From the NCBI GenBank assembly GCA_013396635.1, contig WBMW01003957.1, positions 203,598 through 267,597 on the forward strand: 64,000 bases of DNA, given 5' to 3'. A program made the position numbers and the translations under genes. Below, piece after piece: positions 13,289 to 25,180 of the stretch (the stretch's first letter is position 1; every line of letters begins with the position of its first letter). The DNA comes from Penelope pileata (lineage: Eukaryota > Chordata > Aves > Galliformes > Cracidae). The notes under the pieces were generated by a model. The model had not been told where the DNA came from. It made no database searches and was given only the letters and a program-made list of their open reading frames with translations.

Positions 13289-14245
13289 CTAAGGTAATAA
13301 AACCTTCAGTTAACTTAGAAGGAAAAATAAAAATACAAAGGATTTCAGAAAAGCAAAACACACAAGTTATTATGAAGGAAAAAACCAAAACACTAGAGTC
13401 CACGGCTCTTTCTACAACTATAGCATTTCCACTCATTATATTTCTGAAATTCTCAACCTAAATATAACAGACTTCAGTTGCAGCCAACCTCCTAGGTAGT
13501 TTTGCCACAATGATGTAAGCACACAGTTCTTAAACATGAAACAGCAAAGCAATCTTCAGAGGGTATGCCTGCACTTAGGATGCAGAAACATCAGCACTGG
13601 TGTTCACTTCAGAGTTAGTAACAGCAGATAGACCAAGGCTGGCTGTCACTTAAAAACATCACAGTGATGTTGCATATTAACTTGAACAGCTACACTGCTT
13701 TCAGAGCAAACTGCATTGCCTGCATTGCTCAGTTATGTTTGCTTACGTTTCCTTTGCTACGACCACTGAGTCAACAGTGAATTTTGAGAAGGTAAAAACA
13801 TTTCTCTCTCTGAATCATTGAACCACATTAGACCACTGCATACATCACAGAGCCCAGATCTCTGTAGAGAACTTAGGGGGCTTAAAAGCCTTGTTCAACG
13901 CAAAATGAAAGTATAAGCACTGCAGGTAGTTGTGAGCATGTATGATTCAGATCACAATAAACCTGCATGCTAATTGGTCTCCATTTGACTCGAAAGGGCC
14001 CCAAACAGGTGGAATGTTGCACGTGCTTCCTAAGTGATCTTCCTAGGTCAGAGGTTTTGACATTATGATCCTCTAAAACAGGCACCTAGAGATAAATATG
14101 GCTCAAAACTCATTTAGAACACATTTACACAACATTTTTGTCTTAAATCCATTACAGAGATTTCTATCTTAATACAAACTCATGGTTATCAACACACTAC
14201 CTAACTTTATCAGCAAGCTATAATATAAACATTAAAATATTTTAC

Positions 14246-14513
14246 CAGAACAGCGGGCTTATCATTTTCTTTAGTTTCATTATCATTCTCAGCCAGCTTT
14301 TTTTCTTCTTGTTGTACTGCTGCTACTTCCTCCTGCTTGCGCTCCTCCTTATCCACTTTTATTTCTTTTACATCCTGCTCTGAATCTTCACGGATCTTCA
14401 ATTCTTTTTCCTTTTCACAGTCTTTACAAGGCTTGCTTGTCACCTTCTCTGGTAATGCCATTTGAAACTCAATATTTGCTGATGTACAATACTCTTCAAA
14501 GCCATAGAGATAT
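14246..14513 (-). CDS. ARID4B: ARID4B coding exon: end of ARID domain and Lys/Glu linker
   Basis: A 268-nt exon begins YLYGFEEYCTSANIEFQMAL, which closes the ARID domain. It then runs into a highly charged linker (PEKVTSKPCKDCEKEKELKI ... NDKPAVL; visible residues 381-470). The acceptor is tttcag and the donor gtaaaa, ending in phase 0. The linker is diverged from human (PEKVVNKQCKECENVKEIK) and probably forms disordered or helical charged sequence. A CxxC (CKDC) is kept in both. An isolated reading from the internal ATG would miss the first 17 codons. Confidence 0.96.
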
Positions 14514-14729
14514 CTGAAAGAAAAATAAAAAAGCTTCTGATAAGCAAGTTTATTTCAAGAAAAAACATGCCACCTAGCAGAAGCTTAACGTGAACAATAT
14601 GCTTCAAAGCTTATGAAGACTGTATTATAACCAGAATTACAGAATTTATGTACATTGCCACCTCCACCACAAAATCACTATTTCTTTCTAGTGCTGTTTT
14701 AGCACAAACTCCATAGCTTTATTACTTAC

Positions 14730-14827
14730 TTTTTGTATGCACATTTAACATTATATCCTGCAGCGGAATTCAATACAGGGATTCCAAGATCTTGATAAAC
14801 TTGCTTCCACACTGCTCCACTTTCAAT
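14730..14827 (-). CDS. ARID4B: ARID4B coding exon: ARID domain
   Basis: A 98-nt exon encodes IESGAVWKQVYQDLGIPVLN then SAAGYNVKCAYK and two bases of Lys (visible residues 349-380). The acceptor is ttacag and the donor AAAAA|gtaagt. It contains the DNA-contacting loop and helix 5 of the ARID fold (GYNVKCAYKKYL continues into the next exon). It is identical to the human protein as far as I recall it. Confidence 0.97.
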
Positions 14828-15909
14828 CTGTAAGAAGAAAATGTAATGATGGTTGCTGAACTAACTCACTGATACACAGAAGACCAAAGTTGACAACATC
14901 TACAATTTTGGATGATAATTACATTCCATTTCCTCTGATCTTTAAAATCACTATTTATCACACAGTGTATTTCACTGAAATGCAAACTGTAGTCTAGTGT
15001 GATGACTTGCAGCAATTCAGCATTTCTGCATTTCAGTAAGCCTCAATTGATCTCTCTCTCCAGGTGGTAATAAAGCAAAGGGAAAAAATACAAAGATCAC
15101 TACGTCATTTTTATAGTATAGTTAAAGTAATTATTAAATACAACAGCTAGGATTTTATTTAAATTGGAAAGAAAAAACTCATTCAAAGCATTAACAATAC
15201 TAAACCCTGGCAGCACTGTACCACACAATCTAAGACTGGTAGCTACTGTGTATCTTTAACGTGCCCTTTAGCGTCAAAACTTTGTGACAGTGTGACAAGC
15301 TCATTTCTCACCATCTGCGAGGGTAAAGCAGATACACTGCCATACTAAGTACAAGATCCTCTCTTGTAGAGCAGTAAGGTGGCACAGCACAAAAAAAACC
15401 TCTCCTCAACTGCCAGGCTAGATTTATGGGAAGTAGCCCCAAGCAGTAACAGAATCTGCTTGGCCAAGAATTCCATACGCCTTAACTACTGCTTCAAGAC
15501 CACTCCAGTCAGCATGTTCCTCTATATATTGCCCAGAACAGGCAGGAGTTAAGGGTCTCACATCAAACTAACTTACGTTAATTGCTTTTGAGACTTTATT
15601 GAGCAGTGGCTCTTTTCACTTTGAGGTAACAACTTCATCAGACAGGAATTTCCTGAAATCTCACAAACAAATGCTGGCCGAATTTATGTAGCAGTAGTAA
15701 ACACACTGAGTAGACAATTTATATACAATATAACTAGTTTCTGGTTCCTGCTAGTATGTGATTCACAACTGTAGGATGTCTAAGACATCTGTAGAATTCA
15801 ATTTTAACGTCTGGACCTGTTGTGTATGATTTTTTCTTTATTACAACTTAAAAACAAGCAACGCCCCCTGCCTTTATAGGTCTGTAATACTCATCATACT
15901 AATACTCAC

Positions 15910-16004
15910 ATTATCAAATCCTCCAAGCTTATGTACAAGTCTGAATAATTTGAACAGATTCAAATTTCTATATCCTAGTACAGGTCGTTTGTTAATAGGA
16001 GTCC
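15910..16004 (-). CDS. ARID4B: ARID4B coding exon: ARID domain core
   Basis: A 95-nt exon encodes TPINKRPVLGYRNLNLFKLF then RLVHKLGGFDN (visible residues 317-348). The acceptor is ttacag and the donor gtgagt. It holds ARID helices 2-3. HKLGGFDN is the ARID4B form, where ARID4A has YHQGGCDN. The exon ends in phase 0. Confidence 0.97.
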
Positions 16005-16500
16005 CTGTAAAGGAAAACAGTTATTAAAATGTTCTGAAATATCTTCTTGAAAGTAACATGAAATTCACACCACGTACACTACTGTAAAGTATTGCAAACT
16101 TTCTGACCATCTCATGCATCTGCTACATTTTTATGAAACAAACTCAAGAGCTTTAATAATTCGTTTTCCCAATAGCTCAGTAATATAAATTCATACATAT
16201 GCATTATTCCATATATTACTGAGTATGCACAAGTGATGGAACTTTTCTTGTTAGCTGTGTTACATATACTTTTATTTCACCCACTGAAACAACTGCATCT
16301 AAAAGCACCAGCATAGTCCTGGTGAGAGCCAGAGACAACTGACAGACTCATCTTCTAAGAAGAGAGGCCAGAAGTGAGGAATGCAATCTCACCATTTCCA
16401 AAAATAAACTGCTAAGTATTACTAGTTTGCAGACTCAGGTCTTCAAAGTACTGCTAAGCGATACTTCAAAATCTAACACGTCAAACATGGAAATGCCTAC

Positions 16501-16573
16501 CTCTGTCTTCCATGAACTTGTATAATTGCTGAAGAAAGTTTTCCCTTTCTTCAGGAAAAGGCTCTATTTCCTC
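16501..16573 (-). CDS. ARID4B: ARID4B coding exon: start of ARID domain
   Basis: A 73-nt exon encodes EEIEPFPEERENFLQQLYKF then MEDR and one base (visible residues 293-316). The acceptor is gaacag and the donor gtaggc. FLQQLYKFMEDRG is helix 1 of the ARID DNA-binding fold, which binds DNA with little sequence preference in this subfamily. The sequence equals human ARID4B over the whole exon. Confidence 0.97.
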
Positions 16574-19500
16574 CTGTTCCAAAAAAAAAATGCATACAAA
16601 CATATCACCATTTTGAAATACAGGCCTTCATTAAGAAAACAACACAATGATTAATTTTGGTTCAAAAATTCAAGTTCATTTTTACTGTAGTCAGCAACAA
16701 GATATTATGCAAAGAGTAACATGGTCTCAGTGCTACGTCACATGGAATTAAGTTTTTTATACCATAGTTTTTCAACATATAAGACAATAACTAAAGACAT
16801 CTGAAACTGGGATTTTTGATGAATCACTGTCGTAGATATAATAAATACCATCAATCAAGATGTGTTCTCAATTTTGTTCCTTTACACAAAGTCTGGGCGA
16901 TACCAGTATTAATGATCAAGAGATATCAGATCTCTATTTCTTCGTAATGCTTGGATGCAGTGTGCGACTTTCAGGAGTGAAGTGGAAGACAAAATTGTGC
17001 TTGCACTTTCTCAGAGGTTCTAATCCACAGCACTGACAAACCACAGCCAATGGCACTGCATGCTACTGCCATGAGGTACCAGCTGAATGCGTGCGTGGTG
17101 AGCAGGATCAATCCCAGAACTGAAATAACAATGGATATTTTGGATGTTCAGTTCATCATGCTAATAAACCTCTGTATTAGATTTACTTAAAACAATAAAC
17201 ATCGGGATTTCATAACAAAGCACTAAGGTTTAATTTCCTTAGAAAATGCCATTTGCCATAACCAGTTGCAATAGAATATTAAACCTATAATCAGAATTCT
17301 TAGAAATTCATGACTAAGCTAATTCAAAACAATCTGCTGAATACAAGTTAATTTTCTGCATTCCTTTTTCTAATACTACCTGTAAAGTTTCCAAAATTAA
17401 CTAATAAATTCTAAAATTTGTGCATTGTCATTCCATGTTTTTTTCCAATCTTTCAACAGCCTCCTTGTACTAAACATTAAAGATGATGCATTTTGTGAAG
17501 CTTTAAAGTCATACCAAGGCAGCTGAGAAATCAGTAGAAATAGAATCCAATCATTAAACATGACAGAAAAAGAAACCAGAATTGTAGTAACTGATGGATG
17601 GCTGAAAACAAGGTTTAGCAAGGCTGTAACTATTGCCAGTGAGTAGGTTTTTCTTTTTTGAATTGTATACTACTACTACTCCATTAAATGCACTTGGAGG
17701 ATGTATTGAAGCAAACAGGCAAAAATAATTAACAACCCTTTGCAGTGTACTGAAACAGTTATATTTCTACTATTAATTATGCCTAAATGACAATGAAAAA
17801 TACTCCAATCGGAGCCGCTGCAATGGCAATGCAAGAGAAAAGTCTCTGTGAGGGGCATTACAGGATAAGCACCTATCCACTACCTAGTACACCAGAAAAA
17901 CTCAGAGCAGGCTATGTGGATGAGCAAGGAGAACAAGCTACATCCTCACAAAGGCAGGGGCAGCAGGAGTCAGGATTATATAGTAATCCTTGACTAGTGA
18001 GGAGTGATGCTGCAGCCCTGCAGCAGTACAAGACTGATACATACAGACAAACACTTGGTTAAGAATGTTTACATTTCACAAGAAAAGAAAGCAAAGGAAG
18101 CACTGCTAGTAAGCAAAGGATTCAGCTTGTTATCAAACTTGAACATGACCACAAATGCTTTGACTGGAACGTAGACAGGGTTTTGGGTTGTTCTTCAGTT
18201 TTGCTTTTTGGAGTGAGGTGTGTGCAGGACAGAGGCAGGGAGGTGGAGGTTTGGGGGGTTNCTTGAAAAGGACTCTTACCAGTACACACTGGAACACAGT
18301 GAAGAGATGAAAGGTACCTACTGGGGTTTTTCCACATTCCTCACCACCAAGAGAATACTTGCCACAAGAAAGAGGTCCCACAGTGTATTTAGGGGATGGA
18401 AGATGAGGAAGTAGGAAGCTTTTTAACCCAACAAAGCTTTTAAAATGCAAAATGTATGCTAGCAGAACTAAAATAAAGGTGATGAGTAGGCTGAACATAA
18501 CACTGCTGCTCTTTCCTCCCCAGAAGATGTAATGCTTGAAGAGTACTACTTCTATCGCAAATGTGTTAACCCAGAGACGTGTCACAATGACAACTGGATA
18601 TTCCTTATAAATTTTCCCCAATACAGCTTTCTAAGAAAGTGTGCTAAGGGGGAAAGTTAAGACCTTGTGTGCCTCTGAAAAGGCTTTTCTCTCTGAATCT
18701 TTACAATAATCAATACATGCTACATACTACAATAACTACTAATACTCTCTAAGCATTTATGGAACTTCTTAAATAATCAAGTACATGACAAGGTTTCCTA
18801 GATAATGGTTTGAGGCAGGCATGCCATACTCTGTCGTCTCTACTTACTTCCAAGTTAGACAACGACAGCACTAAGCAGGTTGCTCTGCAGCCTCTAATGT
18901 ATCTGTTTGTGTCACAAAGGCAAAAGACATTGGCTTATATGCTTGATAATGAAATCTAGGAAAGAAACAAAATGCTCTCAAGTAGCATGCAAAATTCACA
19001 CAGTACTGTAATCCAGTACAAGAGGATGCTTGTTAATCCTTTTGGCTACCATCAGATTCAGAAAAGGAAAGGGAGGCAGCTTTCCATTCCTCTATCTACA
19101 AAATAGAAAAGAAGGCAACTCCTCTTTAGTAGAGAAGATTTGCATGTCATCTCCTACAACAGCATCTGCATATGAAGCTTGAAGCAACGTACGTAAGAGT
19201 TTATTTATTTATCTGGGCAAGGGGGGAAGGAGGTGCCTGGTTTGGATCTTTTTTTCTGGAGGTTTTCACATCCTGGAAAGAGCTAGAACAATCTGCTGGT
19301 GGATAACAAAGACGCTCTGTAAAGAAGCCGCCCACAGGTCCTGCTTAAGAAGAGATGTTGCCTGATAGCTTAGAGTACCACATCCAGCCCTGGGGCCCCC
19401 TGCACAAGACAGACATGGAGCTGTTTTAGTGAGTCCAGAGGAAGAACACGAAGGGGGCTTATAAGGAGGAGAGAGACCAACTTTTCACAATGGCATGTAG

Positions 19501-21937
19501 TGAAAGGACAAGGGGGAATGATTTAAAACCAAAAGAGGGGAAATTTAGGTTAGAAATAAGGGGGGAAGGGGTTAAAAAAAAAAAAAATCCTCAGAGGTAG
19601 TAAGGCAAGGGAACAGATTGCCCAAAGAAGCTGTGGATGCCCCATCCCTGGAGGTGTTCAAGGCTAGGCTTGATGGGGCCCTGGGCAGCCTGATCCGGTG
19701 GGTGGCAACCCTGCCCACGGCAGGGGGTTGGAACTGGATGATCTTTAAGGTCCCTTCCAGCCCAAGCCATTCTATGATTCCATGATACGATAGTCAGTTT
19801 GGAGACAACCTACTGATATCAGAGAGGAGGCAGCAAAAGCAGGAAAAAAGTGTTTTAAAAACCTCCTACTCCAGCAGATGATTAAAACATTAGATGCTGG
19901 AGAAGAAATTATAATAGGAAATATCATAGTAACCCCCAAAATATTTGGCTGAGATGAGATCTTCATGTCTACCACAAAGAAAGACTAGCTTATAAAACAT
20001 TGCAGGTATCTAAGATGAGCTATAGTGAATGCACTAAAACTGTCTCTCCAAAGACACAGAAAGGGTACAAGGTCAAATACTTACAAAGAATATAGCTAAA
20101 GACTGCAAATATTTTTTCCTAAATAAGTAATGATGGAATGACGGCTATATAACAACCTTGTTAGCCTACATAAGTAAAAATCTTCTTGTCCATCATGTAC
20201 ATGCCTGGACATAAACCTGCTCCAGAAAAATCAAGAATTGTGCAGAGCTCATGGAAGTACACCTCATTTCTCAAAGCATCAGAGCATAGACTGGACTAAA
20301 CAACTTCCGATCAGAGCTGGCGCATCTCTTGTGAGCATGGAAAAGTGGGAAAGACTTTCTCACACTTCTGAAGCCTCCCTAAAACAAAACAATGAATGAA
20401 AGACAGAGCATCTTCTGGTATGTCAGAGCCACAATTGCCAAGGATTATTTAGTTAACAACCACTTATCTACTATCTTCTTTAAAATTCCACTATGGGTGG
20501 GAAATTCAGTTTATTGCATTACTGTCAGCTGCATAATAAGTTAGAGAAACAAATCTTGAACCTTATGAAGAAAAAAGTAATCATAGAGACAGGCTTCAGT
20601 ATCACCACAAAGTACATAGGAAGTAAAAGATTCAATAGCCTCTCTTCCAGCTTCACAACCAGTTAAACAAAGCTCTTTCCACTAATTTTTTTTCTTTGTC
20701 ATCTTTTTTTCTGGACCAAAAGCCGGGAGGAAATAACAGATAATTAGAAAACCAAGCATGAAATAGAACTCCATACTTGCAGTTATAAAGAGAGAAAAAA
20801 GGTGAAAGAGGAGTGCATGGGCTCCATGCTTTGATTTAAGGTTCTTCTGCTTCTTTGCATCAGGGAAGCCAGAGAAATAGCTTTGTAGTACTGCAGTTCT
20901 TCAGTAGAATAGGATAAAAGAGAGATAACACAACTCAGATTTCTTGGTAGTTATTTAAGAGTCCTAAAATCTCTCATCTTTTCACCACTAGAGAACCAGT
21001 AGATTCTGCTTACTGCAGTTAAAAGCGAGCAGTGAAAGAACAATGCAAGCTACTCGCAATTTCTGCTTTACAAGAGGATCTACAGTTATAGGCCTGACAC
21101 AGTAATTTGAGAGCATGAAACAGTGAGGGAGAAGGGGAGGGAGGACAGGGCAACAGACATACAAGGGAGAAGGAGACAACAGCAGGACCATGCCAGCCTG
21201 GTTTGGCTTAATTTTCAAAAATGTTAAGAACGCAGGTCAGGAACAACAGCTTAGAGATGCCTCCTCAGATGGAGCTGCTGCGTAAAAGGTAGCAAACTTC
21301 CCTGTGTCTTGCAACATGTGCTAAGCCATGCATGTACTGCAGTAATAGTTCTATAGCTAGTAGAAAAGTTTATCATTAGTGTGTGCAATCATTTACAGTA
21401 GTGCTAAAATCATGCAAAGATCTTACTCTACAGCCACAAAGGGGAAAATAAATCAACACTGTCATAATATGCAATAGATCATATCTAAGATGAATGGAAA
21501 CTACACTCTTCTGCACAATACAACATACTCACCAGCAACATTATTATGGAAAGACAATGTTTTATTTGGAGGAAGAGTGATCTAAGAACTGGAAACCCAT
21601 CCAGTCCTCCAGTAGGTACTCCAACCCTTCTGCCACTGCATTCAGACCAGCATGAGAAAGATTCTAAAACAGAATCTACTTTAGAGTTTTAACTTCTATT
21701 TAAGTTTCCACTGACACAGGCTTTTGACTGTTTTTTGTGTAGTGATTCAAAGATATTTGTTAGATTTCCACATTGATTCACATTAACTGATCATTTAAAT
21801 AGAGATTTTAAAAGCTGAGAAGCAAAAGCATTGCCTACGTTGTTATATACTGCCAAATATTAATACGATCAAATTAAATATTAGTTGTGATAATTTGTAT
21901 CAACTGTGTATCTACGCCATTTTCTAACTTCACTTGC
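16574..21937. other. ARID4B intron with GC donor
   Basis: This 5.4-kb intron begins (minus strand) with gcaagt at 21937 and ends with an AG acceptor at 16574-16575. It contains the sense-strand CR1 at 19376-19787, an ambiguous base at 18261, and otherwise unremarkable AT-rich sequence. Confidence 0.9.
19376..19787 (+). repeat. CR1 LINE 3' part, sense orientation
   Basis: The CR1 3' region is recognisable from ccacatccagccctgggg through gcccaaagaagctgtggatg and ttcaaggctaggcttgatgg to ggggttggaactggatgatc. It ends in the diagnostic attctatgattccatgat repeat. There is an internal deletion and an A-run (from about 19574), but the last 180 bp are well preserved. It is 5'-truncated as usual for CR1 and sits in the intron before the ARID exons, antisense to ARID4B. 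Confidence 0.93.
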
Positions 21938-22083
21938 CTCTTCCTCGCTGCTGTTATCCTCTTTTTCTTTTTCATCATCCTCTTCCTCTTCAGCTTCACT
22001 GCTAGAGCTGTCTTCTTTCAATTCTGTTTTCCAGTTACTAGGAACAGTTTTGTTTTTACGGAATTCAAGAGCTTGGTCAAAAG
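21938..22083 (-). CDS. ARID4B: ARID4B coding exon: acidic segment before ARID, with a GC splice donor
   Basis: A 146-nt exon encodes FDQALEFRKNKTVPSNWKTE, then LKEDSSSSEAEEEEDDEKEK, and ends DNSSEEE (visible residues 244-292). The acceptor is ttacag. The donor is GAAGAG|gcaagt, a GC donor with otherwise perfect consensus. The boundary is fixed because human protein reads ...NSSEEE/EEIEPF and the next exon begins GAG GAA ATA in phase 0. The nearest GT (21932-21933) would add four bases and shift the frame. The acidic run is shorter than in human. Confidence 0.95.
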
Positions 22084-22901
22084 CTGTAAGAGGACCAGCA
22101 TTTGTTAGCACTGCAAGAAGACTCAATTTCACCAAACATTTTAATTAAATGAAGTATTTGGGGGGAAGTGAAGACTGCTAATGAACTGTTCCACCCCCAA
22201 ACTCAAAGAACTTCAACCAAGTCCCTGTATTGTCCATCTTTATTCATCTTACCCAGCCAAACTGGCCTCATATTCCCTGCACATCAAATTGTTCAGAGCT
22301 ATTATGAGGATTGTTATCACGTTAGTATCTATAGACACAAATAAGGGTCTCCTACATTAGGCCACACATTAATATTTAATTGAGAGAATTCCTACTCCAA
22401 TGCGTTTACACTGTGGTTTATGCACATTGAACAGGGAAGAGGAGGAAACGAACACAATCCCATTTTAAAAGTTTAATCACAAACTTAAGCTTTCAAATGA
22501 ATTCACAATTCCAGTTTCTTGAGTACATAAAGGTAGCTTTCTCAGACCTATCAGGAGCATTATGGTAAAAATAGCTCTATTAAGGTCTAACACAAAGGTC
22601 AAATACTAAATAACCCATAAAACCAGCACTGTAAAACCAATCCTGCACTGTACAATTACATCCTTTGTTCAGCACAACTGCATTTAAAAGAAGTGCAAGA
22701 CAGGGTGCTTTTTGTTGTTGCTTGATTTTTAAGAAAACTGTTCCTCTAGGTTTTCAGCAGTGCTTACCTTCAAGATACACAGAATCCTGTTCTGCAACAA
22801 TTCCAGCATTTTTAAGATGTGAGTCAATCTACCACAAATTTGGTCCAATTTACATAACAAACACATGCAAACATACATTTTCTCATTAAAGATATTTTTA
22901 C

Positions 22902-22975
22902 CTTGTTTTAGTATAGCATCAGGCTTTGGTGAAGTTTCGCTAATCTCCCGAACATCTTTTCTTGGCACAGAAACA
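22902..22975 (-). CDS. ARID4B: ARID4B coding exon: RBB1NT/PWWP-like domain
   Basis: A 74-nt exon completes the split Phe and encodes VSVPRKDVREISETSPKPDA then ILKQ (visible residues 219-243 plus one base). The acceptor is atctag and the donor gtaaaa. It corresponds to human TSVPRKDVHEITSDTAPKPDAVLKQ. The segment is one of the more divergent stretches of the N-terminal half, but the PRKDV and PKPDA cores are retained. Confidence 0.95.
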
Positions 22976-23415
22976 CTAGATAATTTAGAAAACATCCAAA
23001 AAATAATTAACATATGCCCTTTTACATAAAAAAAGATTATCACCTGTGTATACTTGTGCACATCTATATACCATAAACACATACACATCTTTTAACGAAT
23101 GGATAAGCCCACAGCCACGCCTCTGAAAAGCAGCGCCCTGCTCCAACCAGCGCAAGAATAAAAGGCTCAAGTTGTCCACAAAGTCAAGAAATACTGCTTT
23201 GTTTGCCACAGTTGCAACAATTATTAGCAAAAAAGTTAAGGGCTCATTTTGCCACTGTGTAGACTATTGACAGTTTTCAAAACACTAGAAAAAAACTTTA
23301 CAGAAACTTTCTGAAGTCACTGATATTATTAGTACTTCACCCATCATATCTCATACTATGATTCACTTGACTGATATACATTTTATTAATTATCAGCCTC
23401 TACATTCTTACTTAC

Positions 23416-23495
23416 AATTTGCCATCCTTGAAAGAGCGAACGAGAATATTGTCTTTTTTCACTGCAATATCATCACTACAGTCTGGACAAACCAC
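23416..23495 (-). CDS. ARID4B: ARID4B coding exon: RBB1NT/PWWP-like domain
   Basis: An 80-nt exon encodes VVCPDCSDDIAVKKDNILVR then SFKDGK and two bases of Phe (visible residues 193-218). The acceptor is ttgcag and the donor gtaagt. Human has CSDEIAVKK, so there is a single conservative Glu to Asp change. Two cysteines (CPDC) are kept. It lies only 440 bp from the next exon at 22902-22975. Confidence 0.96.
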
Positions 23496-23892
23496 CTGCA
23501 AAGATATTACAGATGCAAAGTTTAGAGACAAATGACTAACAAGAGAGTAAGTGTTTACCAATGCTTCCCAAAAATCTTTCAGGCTCATTTCTCTTCAGCA
23601 ACATTGAGATGATAGCAATCAAGATCTCTCAAAACACAGGAGCAAGAGTCTCCTGAAATTAAGAGTATAAAGGTCCATCCTTGCTTCCTGAAGGGAACTG
23701 ACTGCTGCTGCCAGACAAACACTAAGTACCTGTGCCGTGTCACTACAGTTGATTCTACTCCACATCCTAACAGGACTGAACTCTCAACAAATGCTGCCAT
23801 CAGTTAGAGATCCCTTCTGAAAACTTTCAGGAATTGCAAGGATGTCATAACCCCCGGTTTCGAAAGAAAAAACACATACAATTTTATAAAGA

Positions 23893-24036
23893 ATTGTCAA
23901 ATAATTTGAGTTGATAGGGACCTTTAATGGTCATCTAGTCCAACTCCCCTGCAACGACACCTACAGCTAGATCAGGTTGCTCAGAGCCCTGTCCAGCCGG
24001 ACCTTGAGCGTCTCCAGGGATGGGGCTTCCACCACA
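23893..24036 (-). repeat. CR1 LINE 3' fragment, antisense
   Basis: gatagggacctttaatggtc, atctagtccaactcccctgc, agatcaggttgctcagagcc and ctccagggatggggcttcc are successive blocks of the CR1 3' region in reverse orientation. The similarity stops at about 24036. A weak echo (ctggtagcaattcaagtt near 24320) may be a further decayed piece. Confidence 0.88.
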
Positions 24037-25150
24037 AGGGAGGATTTAAAAGTTACCTACCCAGGAAAGAAAAGCATCGAGTACAGGTGTTATGCTAGGC
24101 TCTTTAATTCAAGAAGTAGATTTCTCAAGTCTAGCCTAGCTCTGAGACATCATATTAAGCTTGTTGCAATTTTACAAGCTATTTGAATTTTGGGAAGTTA
24201 GCATACAAGTCATTAATTTAAAAAGTTCACAAATCTAATAACATAGACATTATTTATTGAAATTCCACACTTATAGAACAGGAAAGCAGTCCTTCCTAAC
24301 ACTTTTCTTTCGAAACTTTCTGGTAGCAATTCAAGTTAAGAAAATTTTGGCTGCTATGAAACCCCAAGGAGCAGCAACTACAGCCCTAATTTAGTCCTGA
24401 TAAACTCCTCTTCTCTTAGACCAGTTGTTTGCAGCCCTACTTTTTCCATCAAATACACAATAGATGGTTGTCTGCATCATAGATGGTTGCCTTCCTCATT
24501 ACATAGGCCACCAGCTATACAGTGTTCTAGAAGTCAAAGTCAAAAGCTCTAACTGCTTTCACAACAGAGTTGTTTATCATACACCACAGGCTAAACATGG
24601 TTCTCAAGACAAGCAAAACTTATCAGCACAACTCTGCAAATTCAACGTGTTCCACAATCTCCAAAAGAAAGTACTTAATAAAACTGAAACTTAATTGAAA
24701 CACAGCTGAGGCACAGTTTGCAGGAATGTATTAGTATCAAAGATACCGATGATCATTCCCCATTTGAAACAGAATCTCCTGCTCTCTAAAGATGGAAAAA
24801 TTGGCCTGACTTCAGCTACTAGCTTTCTAGCAGCTTTAAGGTTTTAGCAGTCAGAAATCCATTCACAGGTTGGAAAACCTCTTACCACAATCTCATCTAG
24901 TGCCTTATATCAAGCAACATCACCTCAATTTTGTCTGAATCAAGTCTTCCTGATTGCCTTGCAAAACAAACTCCACTGCATTTACAGAAGGATGAGAAAG
25001 ATGATCCTATGTAAGCTCAGTTTTCTGAAAATGCTGCAGAAAAGATTTCCTTGCTGCAACTTCCAAAAGCCTTTAAGTACACATTCAAACCAAGTAATAC
25101 TATAAGGCTTACCAAATCACACTCCCTAGCATGAGGAACAACTGCCAGGC

Positions 25151-25180
25151 TTTTTTTTTTTTATTATTATTATTATTTTT
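25151..25180. repeat. Simple repeat: T run followed by (ATT)n
   Basis: Twelve or more T are followed by about five to six ATT units. It lies in an ARID4B intron. Confidence 0.95.

Noticed and set aside
21881..21937. Continuation of the ARID4B frame past 21938 (EASEVRKWRRYTVDTN...)
   Set aside because: This is intron read-through. The conserved junction to the next exon and the gcaagt donor place the exon end at 21938.
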